Shown: positions 24,916 to 38,501, numbered from the stretch's first letter. The stretch: DNA of 64,000 bases from Euwallacea fornicatus (GCF_040115645.1 NC_089571.1:2232001-2296000); one strand, 5' to 3'. Program-made: numbers and translations. Notes: generated from the letters alone by a model not told the origin.

Positions 24916-26184
24916 CGTGTAAAAAGGTTCCAACATATGTATATCCAAGTAAATGGTAGACCTGTTGAGCTTCCGTAGTATTTATAATATATATAATATA
25001 AATATTTGTTTGAAACTTTACTGAATATATTAATAGAAGACCAATTGTGGCATAAGATTGTTCTAATATTATATTTCTGTCTTTTCAACCATACGAAAAC
25101 AATATGTTAATACATGTCAACAGGCAGAATAAATGAGAATTTAAGTAGCTTAATTTAATTTTTCGGAAACCGTTTTTTTTAGCAATACTAATAAAGTATA
25201 ACTTTTTTAAGCAGAAAAAGTAGAGAAAAGAATGTTTTCATTTCAAAACGACATACACCGAAGCACTAAAAACTTAAATCAGATTGAATTAGGCCTAATC
25301 GTCGATTGTGGCGTTCTTTAGAAGATTCACCGAAATACTCGACAAATTTGGAATTTTTCATCTCAGTAAACCCCTAGATGGTAAATTTTGTGAGATTAGC
25401 TCGAGACATATTGAAGAAAATGTGACTTCATTTTTCAACTTTGACACGCTGCATCTCGGTTATTATTAACTTTTGGATATATGATGAATTCCGCTAAATT
25501 GCATTATTTTTGTGTAAAAATGTGTCATTGCTCATTAGTTAAACCTTTCCTGATTAGAAAGAGGGAGCTTTGTCTAGAACTTCGAAATTTTTGAACAGCA
25601 GTATTCGTCTGAAATTGTTCAACCTGAGTCTCATTTCTACCCCGAATCAAACCTCCCATTAGATGAGTTAACGAAACCACTAAAAACCAAACTCGACTTC
25701 TTCTCAAACGTACTTGTGTCTGCTCGATTACGAAAGACTTCACGGATTAACGACTCCTTTTAGAAAAACCTCAATTTTTAAAATAAAGAGTTTTAAACAA
25801 ATTAAAAATCGTTTACCCAAATTATGGAAAAACCCGGCTCCCTTCTCTTGAGTAAATTTCATCGAAAAGTAATTAACACCAAAATAAAATCAGCTTTCAT
25901 CTGTCTAATTTCATTATCCACTGGTGCTTCACTAATCAATGGAAGTGCGAAATTCTTAACTTAATTAAACAGTTAAACTAGAAAGTAGCAATTGCAAATA
26001 TTAGCCAGACCAAGTCGAACTTCCAGACGTTCGGATTTTCTGTAAACATTGAACAGCTAGCTTTGGGGCACTCAAATGTTTATTATGCCATAAACTATCG
26101 CCCCTATTTTGTATTGTTGTTTTTTTTAACAAAATAAATTGTACAGTAACAATAAAAATACAAAAATTATTTTCATTGTTTCAG

Positions 26185-26724
26185 ATATGCATGCTTCTGG
26201 ACGTGTTCCTTGAGACCAATATTCTAACTTCCTGGATCTCCATTTACCTGGCTCTGCCAATCCTGTCTAGCAGCGCGTGCAATCCCTGGATCTACGGATA
26301 TCGCAATGCAGAATTACGAGCAGGAGTCAGGAGGGTCGTAGATGATATTCTCAGCACTTTAGGGTTCACATATCGCAGTCACCAGATATCAGACAGAGAT
26401 CAAATTCCTCCAAGCGTAGCTGCAACTGCAGGAGAACCAGCCACCTTCATCAACCACGTCCAAAGAGATGGAGTTTGTTGGAAGTCCGAGGGAGATTTTC
26501 TGCTGGTCCCCATGGCCAGACAAGAGAGTTCCGGCGTGATTTCCAGTGCAGAAAGCCAGAAGATTTATTGTAGTAATCCTAAAATTATTTTGCCTTGCGA
26601 AACCCCCAGATTAATGCTGAAGAGCAGCAGGAGTATGGTGGAGAGCCTGGCGATGATCAGGGGGAGCGATGTGCTGATCGTTAAGGGGACCAATGCTATG
26701 AAACACGGCTCCAGTGTATTATAG
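26185..26724 (+). CDS. Class A GPCR, adenosine-receptor-like; terminal exon with TM7 and C-tail
   Basis: Last exon of the receptor. The acceptor is TTTCATTGTTTCAG, phase 0, fitting the exon that ends at 12711. It encodes 179 residues and a TAG stop. TM7 carries the family motif as NPWIY (NPxxY), followed by GYRNAELR and a basic amphipathic stretch typical of helix 8. The remaining roughly 120 residues form a long cytoplasmic tail rich in Ser, Thr and Arg with several possible phosphorylation sites; no palmitoylation Cys is obvious right after helix 8. With the other two exons the visible protein is about 348 residues. The long tail is known for insect adenosine-type receptors but also for other class A members, so it does not settle the ligand. 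Confidence 0.88.
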   Translation: MCMLLDVFLETNILTSWISIYLALPILSSSACNPWIYGYRNAELRAGVRRVVDDILSTLGFTYRSHQISDRDQIPPSVAATAGEPATFINHVQRDGVCWKSEGDFLLVPMARQESSGVISSAESQKIYCSNPKIILPCETPRLMLKSSRSMVESLAMIRGSDVLIVKGTNAMKHGSSVL

Positions 26725-27430
26725 AAAAAGTTGTTGGTTCTACCATTACTCCATCAACCTATGGAGCTCCATTTAAGCGCTCCTCATTTGCTTCAAAGAA
26801 ACTTTTAAGATATGAGGAACGCATTGAGTTTTAGAAGACGTTGGAGATTGTTCTTCCATATCAAAGTATTTTTGAGGTTTTAGACAAAGGTTTTAAATGT
26901 CATGTTGTTGCTCAGGAAAACTGAATGTGTTAAAGTAAATATATTGACAGAGATATCTAAGGATCAAAATTATGGTTTGTGATGAATAGAGATTTATGGG
27001 AACTTGGTAACAGGAAAGGGATCAATTATTGTTAGACTTTAGAAAACACAGTATAATTAACAAATACGTATAATAATAATAATAATAATAATAATCGTAC
27101 GGTTCTAAGAATCTTGTCGTAAAAAATATTTTTTATCCAGCCAGATGCAAATTGTTATATCTCTAAGATAACTATGTAAGGAAATTGCAACAGTATTAGG
27201 CGAGAAGCCGTAAACAGATTTATGTTTTTATATATAAAAGAAATATATTATAATACATAAATTTAGTCTTTCCTTTTGTCCGATTTTTACTTAAAGGAAT
27301 TATATTTCTTCGAATGATATTTATTGGATTCAAAATTCAATTATGACTGCACGTTCAAGCTAAGATTTCCTCAATAAGATTCTACGAAAACCTAGAATTT
27401 TACTACAAATTCCTGACACGAATTTGCGGG
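26725..27430 (+). other. Probable GPCR 3' UTR and downstream sequence
   Basis: Follows the GPCR stop codon. No clear AATAAA signal was found close by. It contains an (AAT)9-like microsatellite at 27069-27095. No further coding sequence is visible. Confidence 0.5.
27069..27095. repeat. TAA trinucleotide microsatellite
   Basis: About nine uninterrupted TAA units. Confidence 0.95.
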
Positions 27431-27790
27431 TGTAGCGATAGCACTACCAACGCAAAAGGGCTGGCTGAAACCCTGCGATCAAACTCTCAGAGGTCCTTTT
27501 CCTCCCCAATATCCTCTTTTGACTCTATGTTGTCCCCCTTCCCCTCCACAAAATGACTAATTTCCTTTGTGATGGGAGGAAGGTTCTTCTCGAAGTAGAA
27601 GTAGAGTCCTTTGCCTCGGACGTGGCTACCTATCACATAATACTAGCAAATGGTATGAGTATTCCTCTCCCGCACCGCAGTGTCTGCACCAAGAGATGTC
27701 CTTCATTTTCAGGAGGTGCACATGTTGGTTTAGTCTGCAATAACCTGTGACTAAATATGTTCTATACCGTTGAGATTTATCACTCGTTCT
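27430..27790 (-). mobile_element. LINE ORF2 tail, minus strand
   Basis: On the minus strand a frame from about 27785 reads YRTYLVTGYCRLNQHVHLLK and then CRHCGAGEEYSYHLLVLC before a stop. This is the TGHxxLNxHL...CRxCG...ET..HLLCxC tail of R1/Jockey/LOA-like LINEs. It differs from the two tails near 9-10 kb, so it is another family. The upstream part to 28200 is stop-rich and unassigned. Confidence 0.7.
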
Positions 27791-28707
27791 TTTTTTCTTC
27801 AGAGTAAAACCTCATATGCCGACGACCTTACATCATTTATGATAGTATATCTCACCAAATTTGGTTGTTTTCCTATGGTAACTGAAGGAGCTATATCGCA
27901 AATTTTTCTCTCTATCTTTCTCTTTGGAATTTACGCGACTCAAAATTCACTCCAAACGATTCTCTCCGACAGTATATACGAGCTAGCTTAGAAACCTTCG
28001 AATTATCGGTATCCTCTAGCGTTTGCTTTCATTGTTTATTCAAATCTCCCTATGGGAAACTACAGCCTCCATCTTAATTTAAATTGGAATTTCCGACAAT
28101 CCTTGCAAAGCGTTGAACATCACTCCAAAAATGGCCCTGAAAGCACCGGGGACGATCAGCTTTCTGACAAACTTTAGCCAGAGCAGGTCTTATCCATCCT
28201 TAGCAACCGAATCAGGGATCTATAGGAAACTCACGCACTGATCATCAGAGTAAAAGAGCAATGTAGGACGTGGGATTTTAGACTCCATTTTTTTCCACTA
28301 TCGTGCACAGTTGTTAAGTTAGCGTTATCATTTTGTCGCACGTCATTTCTTTGCAGCTTTTGCAGATTAGGTTCAAATTTCAGAATCTACTCGACTGAAA
28401 CCTCTTGAGAAGACCGTCCATCAGGAGTCACCTGGATCACCGTGGAAACTTCCCCTAATCCTAATTTTTTCTTCGTGGTCTGTCAGAGTTATCGGGACCT
28501 TGTGATTGCAAAGCTAAAATATGACCTAGCTCACCACTAGCTTAGGGGGGATGCTCTAGGCCAAAAGGCATCGCAAATATTGTCGGTTTCTGCCTTATCG
28601 AATGTCCCTTCTATGTTAAAAAAGAGTAAAACAGAGATGATGACAGGAATCCTATAATGGATCGGATAAGAAACTAATTTCGAATAAGTTGGTATTGACG
28701 AAATATA

Positions 28708-29964
28708 CAGTGCTTGTAAAAAGTATTGCAACACTTTTATAATTTTCATAAATCCAAAATTAAAAAAAAAAACTTAAACACGTATAGCCTTATTTAAAAA
28801 AAGGCATTTAATGCACTCTTTTCGATGGTAAAAATTTTCACCCCTATCCACATATCCCTACTAACTTTTGATTTTCAAATGGAAAGGCGTCCTTTGTAGT
28901 ATGTCAAATGAAAGATAATTTAATTAGGGATACACCGGTATATTCAGAAAGAAAATTGGATCTATAGTTTCCTTTAAAAAAAAAAAAACACATTTCATAT
29001 CCTGGAAAGATTAAAAGTGTTCATTTTTGCTTACTAGATAGACAGCTCAATCTTATTTTGGATGGAATTTTGAGAATTGATGCAAAAAAGACATTCAGAA
29101 TAATTAATTATTTCCCCGAAAATTATTTTCAGACGAATCAATGTTTTGATTAAATGGATTTATTCATGGACATAATTGTCGCTACTGGTCTACAGACAGT
29201 TCTCATTGGATGCAGATTCAGCATAAACAACATGCGCAAAAACTTACTGCGATCGGCCCTCAGTTCATCCGTCCATTTTTCATAGAGGAGAACTTAAATA
29301 ACGCGCCATACCTGCACTTATTGGATTACGAAATACTTCCATCAATTTCCGCATTTTTCCTCGAGAAAATGGGGAGCAAGCAGCCAATAATACTTGATTC
29401 CATCAAGATGGTTCACCACCACATTGTGCTATTGCTGCGAGAGCATCTTGATGAAATTTTCCTTAGGAGATGGGTCAGCGGAAGAGGGGCAATGGAATGG
29501 CCACCGCGATCTCCAGATCTTACGCCCCTAGATTCTCTCGTGAAGTTACTTAAAAGGTTCCGTTTAATCAAAATAGACCGCAAAATTCAGATGAGTTACG
29601 TCTTAGAATTCAAACAGAATTTGAATTAATAATAGAAGTAATGCTGGATAATTGCATAACAGAGCTGGAGATACGACTGAGTCACGGCCAAATTGTTACT
29701 CGAGCCCAATTTCAACATTTATTGCAGGAAATTCAATTTTATTTGATGTAATAGTATGTTAGTTAGTTCTTTATCTGAAAATTTTATTTTTTAAAGAAAC
29801 TGCTGATATAATTTTAGTTCTGAATGTACCGTTGTGTACCTTATTGAAGTACCTATCACGTGATATGCCACAATGGGCACTTTCCATTTGAAAATAAAAA
29901 ATTAATAGGGGTTGTCGGATAGGGACGAAAAATTTCAATATCTAAAATAATGCATTAAATGTTT

Positions 29965-30003
<39 letters not shown>

Positions 30004-30053
30004 GTGCTTAAACGAAAGTTATAGACGCGTTGCAATACTTTTTACGAGCCCTG
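28708..30053 (+). mobile_element. Tc1/mariner-superfamily element with both TIRs (1346 bp)
   Basis: Ends can be read: left CAGTGCTTGTAAAAAGTATT and, reverse-complemented, right CAGGGCTCGTAAAAAGTATT, 23 of 25 matching, each bordered by TA. The plus-strand transposase remnant at 29210-29629 encodes RWVSGRGAMEWPPRSPDLTP and surrounding DDE landmarks (HQDGAPPHY-type motif mutated to HHHIVLLLREHLDEI), with the C-terminus continuing out of frame to 29750 (NCITELEIRLSHGQIV, then LLQEIQFYLM). N-terminal HTH is largely gone. An (AT) microsatellite interrupts its 3' part. Same family as 617-1123 and 6100-7100. It is inactive. Confidence 0.85.
29967..30002. repeat. (TA)n microsatellite
   Basis: About 18 TA units inside the 3' part of the element at 28708; the equivalent place in the 617-1123 copy has only AAAATAAAATC, so the array expanded after insertion. 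Confidence 0.95.
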
Positions 30054-30055
30054 TA

Positions 30056-32541
30056 AATACGCCAATGAATTTTGGGTGCATTGCTAAGTTGAAGTCTTGT
30101 CTACAAAATGTAGAGAAAATTTTGAAATTGCAATTGAAAAAGTGAGATTAGAGAAAAACTGAAGTTCAGTGAATGTTGTTAAAAGCACCAGAAGCACGAA
30201 AAACTCCGGGTAAGCCAGTGTGTTATGGCTGATTTGATGTTTCACAGTTCTTCAACTTAAAATAGTTTTAAAAAAATCTCGGAATTTTGAATATTTGCCT
30301 TTAACAAAAATCCTTAAGATAGGCCAATGTGTTTTGAGGCTCAGTAGAGAGTTTCAGCCGTTCTCTTTAAAACTGAATGTTAACAATTATTTTTCTAGTT
30401 TAACCTCAGAGGTACAGGGAGAATTTGGACGGATCCAAAAATCTAGAAATATGACGTAGGGTTGTAAAATAAAGTCGTAGTTTAGTTGACTATTGGTGCT
30501 TTCTTGAGTTGTATCCGTTCTTTTCATTTTACAGCGCCGCGTCCCTATCCTTGAAGATATAGTAAAAAAAGACAGTTAGGGTATCTGGTGTATAGACATG
30601 GCCAAGCGGGGGTGAGAAACCCAGGTAGTAATTAGGTTAGTTAATAAGAGTAGGGAGGGGGTCCAGGGAGTCCCAAAACACGAACTGTGATGTGACAAGC
30701 ATCGGCTCGCTTGTTCTTCCTTCGTTCTTCAATTTGAGTTAACGAACGCACGCTTGCAGCTTCTATTCCTTGAACTGTGATTCCTTTCGTAGATATAACC
30801 ACCACCACATATCCCCTCTAGCATTAGAACTTGACATCACATTGATTTCCGATGCCGCAACGATCACTACTTTAACATCACAATAATTATTTATAAATAA
30901 TTTTTGCGAATATGCACATCCAACTGCACGCTGATGTATCGTTTATAATTTTCCAATGTAAATATTAATAAACACTAAAACTTGGTACGTTCGTTGCAGA
31001 TATCAAAATTTCTTTAATTACTTTGCGGCTGATAAAATAAACTGCACGCCAATGCGTTGTGGGTTACCCAATACTGAAAACCACAATTTTGCATTGTATT
31101 GATGTTCACAAACTTTGGTGTAAATCTTAATAGAGGAAACACACCGTGAGCAGTTGAATATTTACGCTCTTGGAAACGGAAATATTTTAATAAATTGAAA
31201 ATTAATTTTTTATCAGTTGTCGTTCCCCATTTCAGTTATAATTTTTTACCATTTTTGGCCAGAAATCCAGCTGGAAATAGTTTGTTTTTGTTTATTTAGG
31301 CTTTTTAAAAATATTTATCCAATTTTGGAGTAGAAATATTATAGGACTCACGTAAAACTAGCATGTCCGACAAAAAGCAACTTCAGGTTAAAGTCTCGCA
31401 CTGGAGCTGGCAGTGATTTGAGAGTTGATATTCCGAAAAATATTCGAAAAATGATGAGCTTAATACACGAAGAAGAACTTGTATGCTCTCGAGGTTCTTA
31501 TTTCTGTAATAAAATTTATAGATCAGTTATGCGACGAGCTGAAACGACGTAGACTCGAACGTAGAGGCAACTCGGGGTCTGCTAGAAATTGAAAATTAAT
31601 GGAAAAACCAGCGATTATTGTCACTAAAAAGTGGTAGCCGATCGTTATTAAATTATATTAAATTCACCTGTAGGAAACGACCGGGAAAATGTTATAATGT
31701 ATGTATTGTTTCAATCTTGTCTTTACTATTTTTAAATCCCCCCATAAAATGGTGGAATTGCTCCGGGAATTGCACATAAAACAGCTACGTAAGTACAAAA
31801 CAGCCTTATTATAATATCCGTTATTTTAATCACTAGAGTGGAACACACATAATCCACTAACAAAAACAAGTTATTTCTTGGTTTTAATTTATTGGGCTGC
31901 TAAGTAGTGCAGCTTTGCAAGCAAAAACGTGCGTTGTTTATACCGAACATTGTATCATTCACGCCCTTGTTGCGTATCATTCTCAATATTCTTTTGTCAA
32001 ACAATGAAGCACTCTCAAGATTAATATGATATTGCAAAAGATTTATGAATGTGTATCAATGGAACGTTTATATCCTGAATTGGAGAACAGAAATGTATCC
32101 AAGCGTGTTGCTTGGGAGTAAATGCTGTTTACTGCAAATGAGAAACTAAATTTTTAAGCATAGAGCCTTCAAGTGAAACGTAAAAAAGGGAACGAAGGTG
32201 ACGGCAATTTGTTTGTCTAGTTGTTGAATCAATATTTCTTGTAACTTGCAGACCAGATTCCACTGTTCATTATGTAGAATGTTTAATCTCCCTGTCAGTA
32301 AGGAAATTCAAAAAATTTGAAAACGAAGAGGAACAAAGACTTTTGATTCCTGGCGAATTCTGCTACAGTTTTTGATCACGAAAAAGTCAATATGTTATCT
32401 GCTAGCAAGTAAATCGATCAAAAATCAAGGTTATTATCGGTCACCATCGGCTATTGGGAAATCAGTTTCTGATCGGTTACCGGCGCACCCAGGAAAACTC
32501 CACCGAATTCAGGTTATTGAGAAAAAAAAACAAAAATCTTG

Positions 32542-32573
<32 letters not shown>

Positions 32574-35524
32574 CAATCGGAGCTAAAAAAGTTCATCAGT
32601 TTCTCTCAGAGAGGGCGAAACAACCAGACTGTTCCTGATTGCCGGTAGGAGAATCCGTGAAAAAATCACATATTCCTGTTAAACTGAAGAGATTAGGTTA
32701 ATTCATGATGCCGGGAAATCGTGACAAAGTCAGGCTTGTTTAAGTACAAGTAAAACAGGTAACATCGTTTTAAGCTCATTATAAGTCGGTAAACATATAT
32801 TAATACAACAAATGTCAGTGGCGTACCATTCTTGCCGCAAATAATATCGGAAGAAACGTAGGCAAGGGCGCCACGGGTTTAGCCAAGGAAATACTGCTGT
32901 TATTCAAATTGCCTTATATCCAATTAACGCAAATTAACATTGCAAGCAGTATCTAAAGTACTTTCTTAAAATTTTAAAAACAACAATTTGAAAAGAAAAT
33001 GTTTGGACAGGCAATAGCTAAAAATTTCATGCGGACAAATGACCGCATGAAATGACCTAAGGAGCCACACCCTGAAATAATGGTTAAGGTATACATATAA
33101 AACTTGTAGTTATAATAGCGGTTAATGATAAGTAAATGGAGAAAACCCATGTTAGTTTCGGTTATAGCGGCATCAAGACAAAATCAGAATGCTTCGAGGT
33201 TAGTGAAATTGGCATCAGGCTAATTTCAATTAATGGGAAACCCTGAAACTCTGGGGTTGTTACCGATTCCTGGTTAGGGGAAATATGGTCAGATTAATTC
33301 CTATTAGTTCGAAATCGTAAAAAAACCAGATCGGGTGTTTCAAAGTGAGGGTAAATTGAGCATTACTTCGGGTTTGTGGGCGAGATCAATTAGAGAAAAT
33401 CTAGACGGTCTCTTATCATGTTATGAAAAATTATACGAATTTAAGAATATTGGAGATAGTGTGAAGTCGAAATAATTCAAACAAAGCAATTTTACAGAAA
33501 ACTACGTCCTTTGTTTTCGTGTCAGATAGTAAGGGTGATTTCCCTCCCCTAAACACTGTTTAAAGTTTAATTAAATTTCGTCCTCAACAACATCGGATGG
33601 ATTTTTTTCACCAATTTACAACTACACTACGTTCTCAACATCCATTTTATTCAGTGACTGGGGTATTTACCGAGACAAACCGTATTAATTATATCAAACC
33701 AAAACATCCAAGGCAATTTAGCTTGAAGCGATCAACCCCAATATTAAATCCGATAATGGGTTGCTTCCGCACATGGATTTAAGCAATCTATACATTATTT
33801 ACTCGGATTTACCATCCCGGATTTTCGTGTTATCAGCCATTAATGAAATTGACCCCTTTCGCACGCTACAATCAGCCATATCAGATTAGCTTCTATATTG
33901 CCCTTCTCTGGAATTCATGAATTAACCACGATTCATGACATTATAATTCCCAGGACCTTGACCGCATTCTGAGAGAAGTTGGATTAGAGAATAGATTAAG
34001 GATATATTTTCTATCCAAAGCACGACGGTAGCAAATAGGTATTTCTTTCGCAACGTGAACAAAAACAGTAAATTTATTGCCGCAGCGTTTCTCATAACCG
34101 AGGCGGAGTCGAGGCTACAGGGAGTCCAAAAAGTAAATTTTTTACAGAGTAAAAGATTAATTTTATTATTTTTTATTTTTTTTTTGAATTTTATTTTGCA
34201 TGAATTATCCTTCATTCCGAAGGAGCTCGTTTTGAATTCTCAAATGAGAATTAACAAAATACCTTTTCTTTGTTTTCGTCTTTTTTTTTAACGTTTTGTA
34301 GGCGATTACGTTTCTGTCCGAAACCCAATATTCTTTATTTTATATGCACTTTAAGGTATTGTTGTAAAAGCTGCAACTGTGCGTTGTGGGAGAGAATATC
34401 GAGTTCCTAATTGTCGTGTTCGATTGAATTTTTCTTTTATGTTTTCTGCTCTCCTGTGTACAACTATCTGCAAATTGCGTCCAGTTTCTTTGGGAACACT
34501 GTTATTAAAATTGTGAGTAAATCACCGTCATTCATTACGTACCCGATCGCTTTTTGAGTTCGCTGGAGGTAAATTAAAATTGAATTCATAGAGCTGAGAC
34601 TGATTTAATTTAGAGCAGTTAGTCATTCCCTGTTTTTAACTTCTGTTTCCAATTTATACCGTTGCTTTGCCCTTTTTACCGAAAATTTATTCAATAATTT
34701 TAGTAGAAATTTCCCGACATTTTGACGTTCACGACTTGACTAAATGGCCGACCGAAGGGATCTCCACGAATACCAAGCTTCGCCTCCAGACTGATTTCAG
34801 CACCGTCTGCCAGTCACCGTTGCCGTCTAATGGAAACACTTGAGCTTTTCCATGTAATTTTATTCTTCTATGAAAATAGTGACAAATAACTTCAGTTCAC
34901 TAAAACTCTAAATTAAATACGATCTATAGAAAACAACAATCTCGACTACAAGTTGTACTGAATAAACATTTGCTCGTACAAATATTCTAAAACTACACAA
35001 GCACAACTATCCATTGGTTCCCTTTTTGTATTGTTAGTTCGCTTGGAAAACCCATAATTTCAGTCTTTCAACCTTAAGTATACGGAGAAGCCTGAAAGAA
35101 TCGCAATCTCCCCCTAGAAAACGACTTAACTTAAATATATACTTAAGGTAAAAATGTTATGGTGTATTAGCTAGCAACGGTGTTTATAATTTCTTTAATA
35201 GATATAAATATTTTTATAATAGACTCCTATTGTCCCACTAAGTGTACTTTCCTACCATTGCCCCTAAATACGTACTCAAATAATGTGAGCTTAACTGCGG
35301 TAGTCCTAAATAATTAAGTTGAGTATCAGACTTATGATCTAGACTAGCAATGCATAATATAAGATGTTTTGGTGGTTGTTGTTGGGAAATATTGGCTTCC
35401 TGACCTGAATTAGCCCAATGTGGGCTATGCAGGGTGTGACGTATGAGACCGAAAATTACCACCAAATGCAAAAATAAATTTTTATGTAAACTTCTAATAA
35501 AACATAAATTGAATATATCTTCTT
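30056..35524. other. Intergenic region without recognisable genes
   Basis: Lies between the convergent 3' ends of the GPCR and the small minus-strand gene. AT-rich; contains a 27-base T run at 32542-32568. Frames such as 32372-32638 and 34055-34291 depend on homopolymers and show no motif. No RNA gene recognised. Confidence 0.6.
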
Positions 35525-35632
35525 TTAAATAATTTTATGTTCAAGTTTTTCTATCCTCTTGAGATTTTCGATGACCGCATTGTGTTCGTCCAGCAATTTC
35601 CAGAATTCGTGCTTCCTGTGCTCCGCTTCCTC
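35525..35632 (-). CDS. Small coiled-coil protein, terminal exon
   Basis: Last exon of a proposed 98-residue minus-strand gene. Acceptor on the minus strand is TTTTCAATATTTCAG, followed by 35 codons and TAA. The peptide begins EEAEHRKHEFWKLL and ends in KLEHKII; it is strongly charged, with hydrophobic residues at heptad-like spacing (F, L, V, I, L, I, L), so an amphipathic helix or short coiled coil is likely. The acceptor is in phase 0, exactly matching the exon that ends at 45048. No domain is recognised. There is no transposase or LINE similarity. The function is unknown. The exon could instead belong to a longer gene that uses other upstream exons. Confidence 0.6.
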   Translation of the reverse strand, partial: EEAEHRKHEFWKLLDEHNAVIENLKRIEKLEHKII

Positions 35633-37999
35633 CTGAAATATTGAAAACGTTCGATTAGTCCTACTGGAGGTCCATTTCACTTTAAATTATTTTGAGATTA
35701 ATTGGCAGCGGGTTCGGGTGAATTAATGGAAAAGTCTAATGCTATATCAATTTTTCTCCATCAAAATATATCATTATATATTTTTAAAGGCCTGGTCAAA
35801 TATTGACGAGATCCCACCTATTTGCGAGACGTTTTTCCCTCTCTATACAATGTGTATTGTTTCGCTTAAAGGTAAATCTTATATTGGAAAAACTGCCTGG
35901 GCAAATCTGTTGTTCGTCTTGTGACGTAAACGGAAAATCCCTGCTGTAACTTCTAGGTAACAAAGAAACAATCCCGCCGGAGAACAAAAGGATGATATCA
36001 AATTATTCAAATATTATGACTTATACGTAAACACCAGTCGTATATTTCATCAGCACCCGTGAAGCAGATTAAAAAGTATTATTTTTAAATTTGTATGTCA
36101 AGTATTTCGAGCTTACAAGCAAATATATTCCAATGATAACTCCATGTTCCAAGATCGCAAATTTGAAGGCAAATTAAGGTAATTTTAGACACGCTTTCCT
36201 ATACGATTTAGGTTTTCGAATCTGCTTTCGCTAATTAAGATTCGGCCAACTGGACCAGGGCCATCCACATTTTTGACCTTTTGGAATTAGAACGAGAACG
36301 ATGAGTTCCGATGGACCGAAAATAACCGAAAGAAAGTGGAAAGCATTTTTTTGCGGCCGGAAATGGAGATCTTTGAATTTTCATCCCGAATGGAGAGTTT
36401 TAAAATTGACGAAGTAGCAATATTAGATTCCAACAATAAAGTTCAAATAATGACAATATTGTAATTTTCATCGTGCGAATTGGTCAACATATATATATAT
36501 TTTTTTGATAATTACAGCTGAGGAAAACACTAAAATTATTTTTTTTTCTAATATTTCAAATGTTTTCTTTTAAACAACAATAATTATTGTCCCCCTAATG
36601 AGGGAACATAGTGCATGTTATTCGATGTTGGAAGATGACGTCTGAATGTTGAATAATATGCACTCGCTGGTCTCATTGTCTTCACAAGACCTTCAACGTT
36701 CACATTGACAAAAGGACCTGTGTACCATCCACCATTAAAACATGAATTTAAAACCAGAATTTAATTTACAAAATTGATTAGACCGTTTTCCCATCTTTAA
36801 AAGAGACTTTTTGTGCAACCCTGTAAAATGGAGAGTCTTCTGGAAGCTACTGAATTAGGCATATGTAGCTCTTAAATAGATGAAAAAGGGACAAAACCCT
36901 TCAATCCATTTTTGCGCCCAGTTGGTGTTAACTATTTTCATTAGGAATTATCTCTTGTTGCAATCTAGGTCGTGTCGGCCATTGTTTAATTAAAAACGGG
37001 CATATTGAAAAAGTTGGAGGCAATTTCATGAAAAGTTATATTTCCGTAGCAACGTAATGCATTAAAAATATCTCAAAAACGTTGCGAGGCAAAAGCAGAA
37101 CACTTCATTTGACATCGAAAAAAAATCCTTTTAGTCACATTTCGCAAATTACTCGTGAAAAATTTAAAACGTTGCACTGCTCTGCATTCACACCCTGTAG
37201 ATGGAATGAGAGGAGCTCGTGAAAAAATCCCCGACGCTACTGTCATAGATCAAGGATGGCGCATTCCACCATTTGGTGAAAATCCAACGTAGCCAAAGAA
37301 CGGTTATTGGTAAGTTTGGAGCTTTCGCCAATAATCTTTACTCTTTTGCTTAATTGCGGATTTTACCAAATTTAAACTGTCGCGACCAATCAAAATATCA
37401 ATCACTTCGCGGTTAAAAATTAATTAGAGCTTTCAGGAATTGCCATACTTTGAAGTATTCTCTCAGGAATTATGCTGGGGGCATGAACCACAATTAATAA
37501 ATTAATTAATATTGTAAACATTAGAGTCTCGCGTCAAAGGTAAATCTAAAATCGTTATGAGTAGAGAGGTAAATATCTTCATTTATTAATCTGCTTTTCA
37601 TACGTTTATGAAAGCTCTAAGAAACGACGTGCGCCAGTGTTGGGTTAATAAGCGAAAGCACAAATTTCTCGATATTTGAAAAATATCTATGGCAATTAAT
37701 TCCGAGAACATTAATACTGAGTTGTATTAAAATAGTTTAAAATTCAAGATAAGCGTGGTTTTTCATCAATTTGATTTTGAAAATTTTTTCAGAGCTGGGA
37801 AATATGAAAAGCTATTGACTTTGGCTGTGGAAATATCCACTAAAATCTGAAATACTCGGTTGTATTGCCCAGATCAGTGGCATACAAAATGTACTGTGAG
37901 ATTTACTTAAGAAAATTGTGCATTGCTGTATTCATTACTTTGTTTTTGAAACGTGAAAACTCTGAGAAACAAGACAAAACTTTTCTCTGCCTGTGCTAA

Positions 38000-38485
38000 C
38001 AGGGAAAGAGGATGTTATTTGTTTCTACTTGAACTCTCCTTCTTTTGCGAATTTAGTACTAAGTTTTCTTCCTTTTTATTAATCAAGCTTTTCCATTCTT
38101 GAACATTCCTCGTTGTCGTGAATATTCCGAGTTCATTCTCGAAATTGAGGAAAATTTTGGTGTTTTCACAGTAAGCTGCGACCATGTCTTCTTGTAGCAC
38201 TCTCCTCTTTCTTCCTCCGTCCTTTTCAGGACACACCGGCGCTTGCGTGTGTCTTCGGGCACGCGCAGCATGATGTACCTGAACCTACTTTGTACTGATG
38301 CGTCCCTGATGAAGCCAGCGCGTGGAAACATTAGAGTTTAATTTCGGAAATTTAAATTGCCCAAAAACTTTGAAGGGCTTCGACCATTTTAGTATCTGCC
38401 GCCGCCCTTTAGTTATTTGCAAAATGGCGAAGTAACGCGGGTGATTCTTTGATCGGGTTCGGTTGGTTCCTGACATTTCTGCCAT
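38000..38485 (-). pseudogene. Possible LTR-retrotransposon gag remnant
   Basis: Directly after the LTR-like block at 38502-38745, the minus strand starts MAEMSGTNRTRSKNHPRYF and stays open to 38285. Overlapping frames then carry on (RFRYIMLRVPEDTRKRRC at 38260 region; a Lys/Glu-rich tail ending near 38015). The shifts look like a single decayed reading frame of about 150 codons. I find no zinc knuckle or protease, so gag is only a positional guess. Confidence 0.3.
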
Positions 38486-38501
38486 TCTGCTGATTCCACG
38501 T

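Larger units (their letters stand above)
12712..26184 (+). other. GPCR intron, 13.5 kb, TE-filled
   Basis: Intron between the TM6 and TM7 exons, with strong donor GTAGGTAA and acceptor TTGTTTCAG. It contains Tc1-like debris at 13220-14240 and transposase fragments near 19.5, 20.5 and 24.7 kb. From 14245 to 19470 the sequence is very AT-rich and stop-dense on both strands, with no gene, RNA or recognisable repeat beyond short homopolymers (for example a C run near 15640). From 21180 to 24600 and from 24920 to 26160 I also see nothing I can name. Confidence 0.75.

Noticed and set aside
30596..30640. tRNA-like phrase GGCCAAGCGGGGG
   Set aside because: The stretch does not fold into a cloverleaf: no T-loop GTTCAAATC-type motif and no acceptor pairing at the right distance.
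32372..32638. 88-codon frame
   Set aside because: Kept open by a 27-base T run coding for poly-Phe; no other support.
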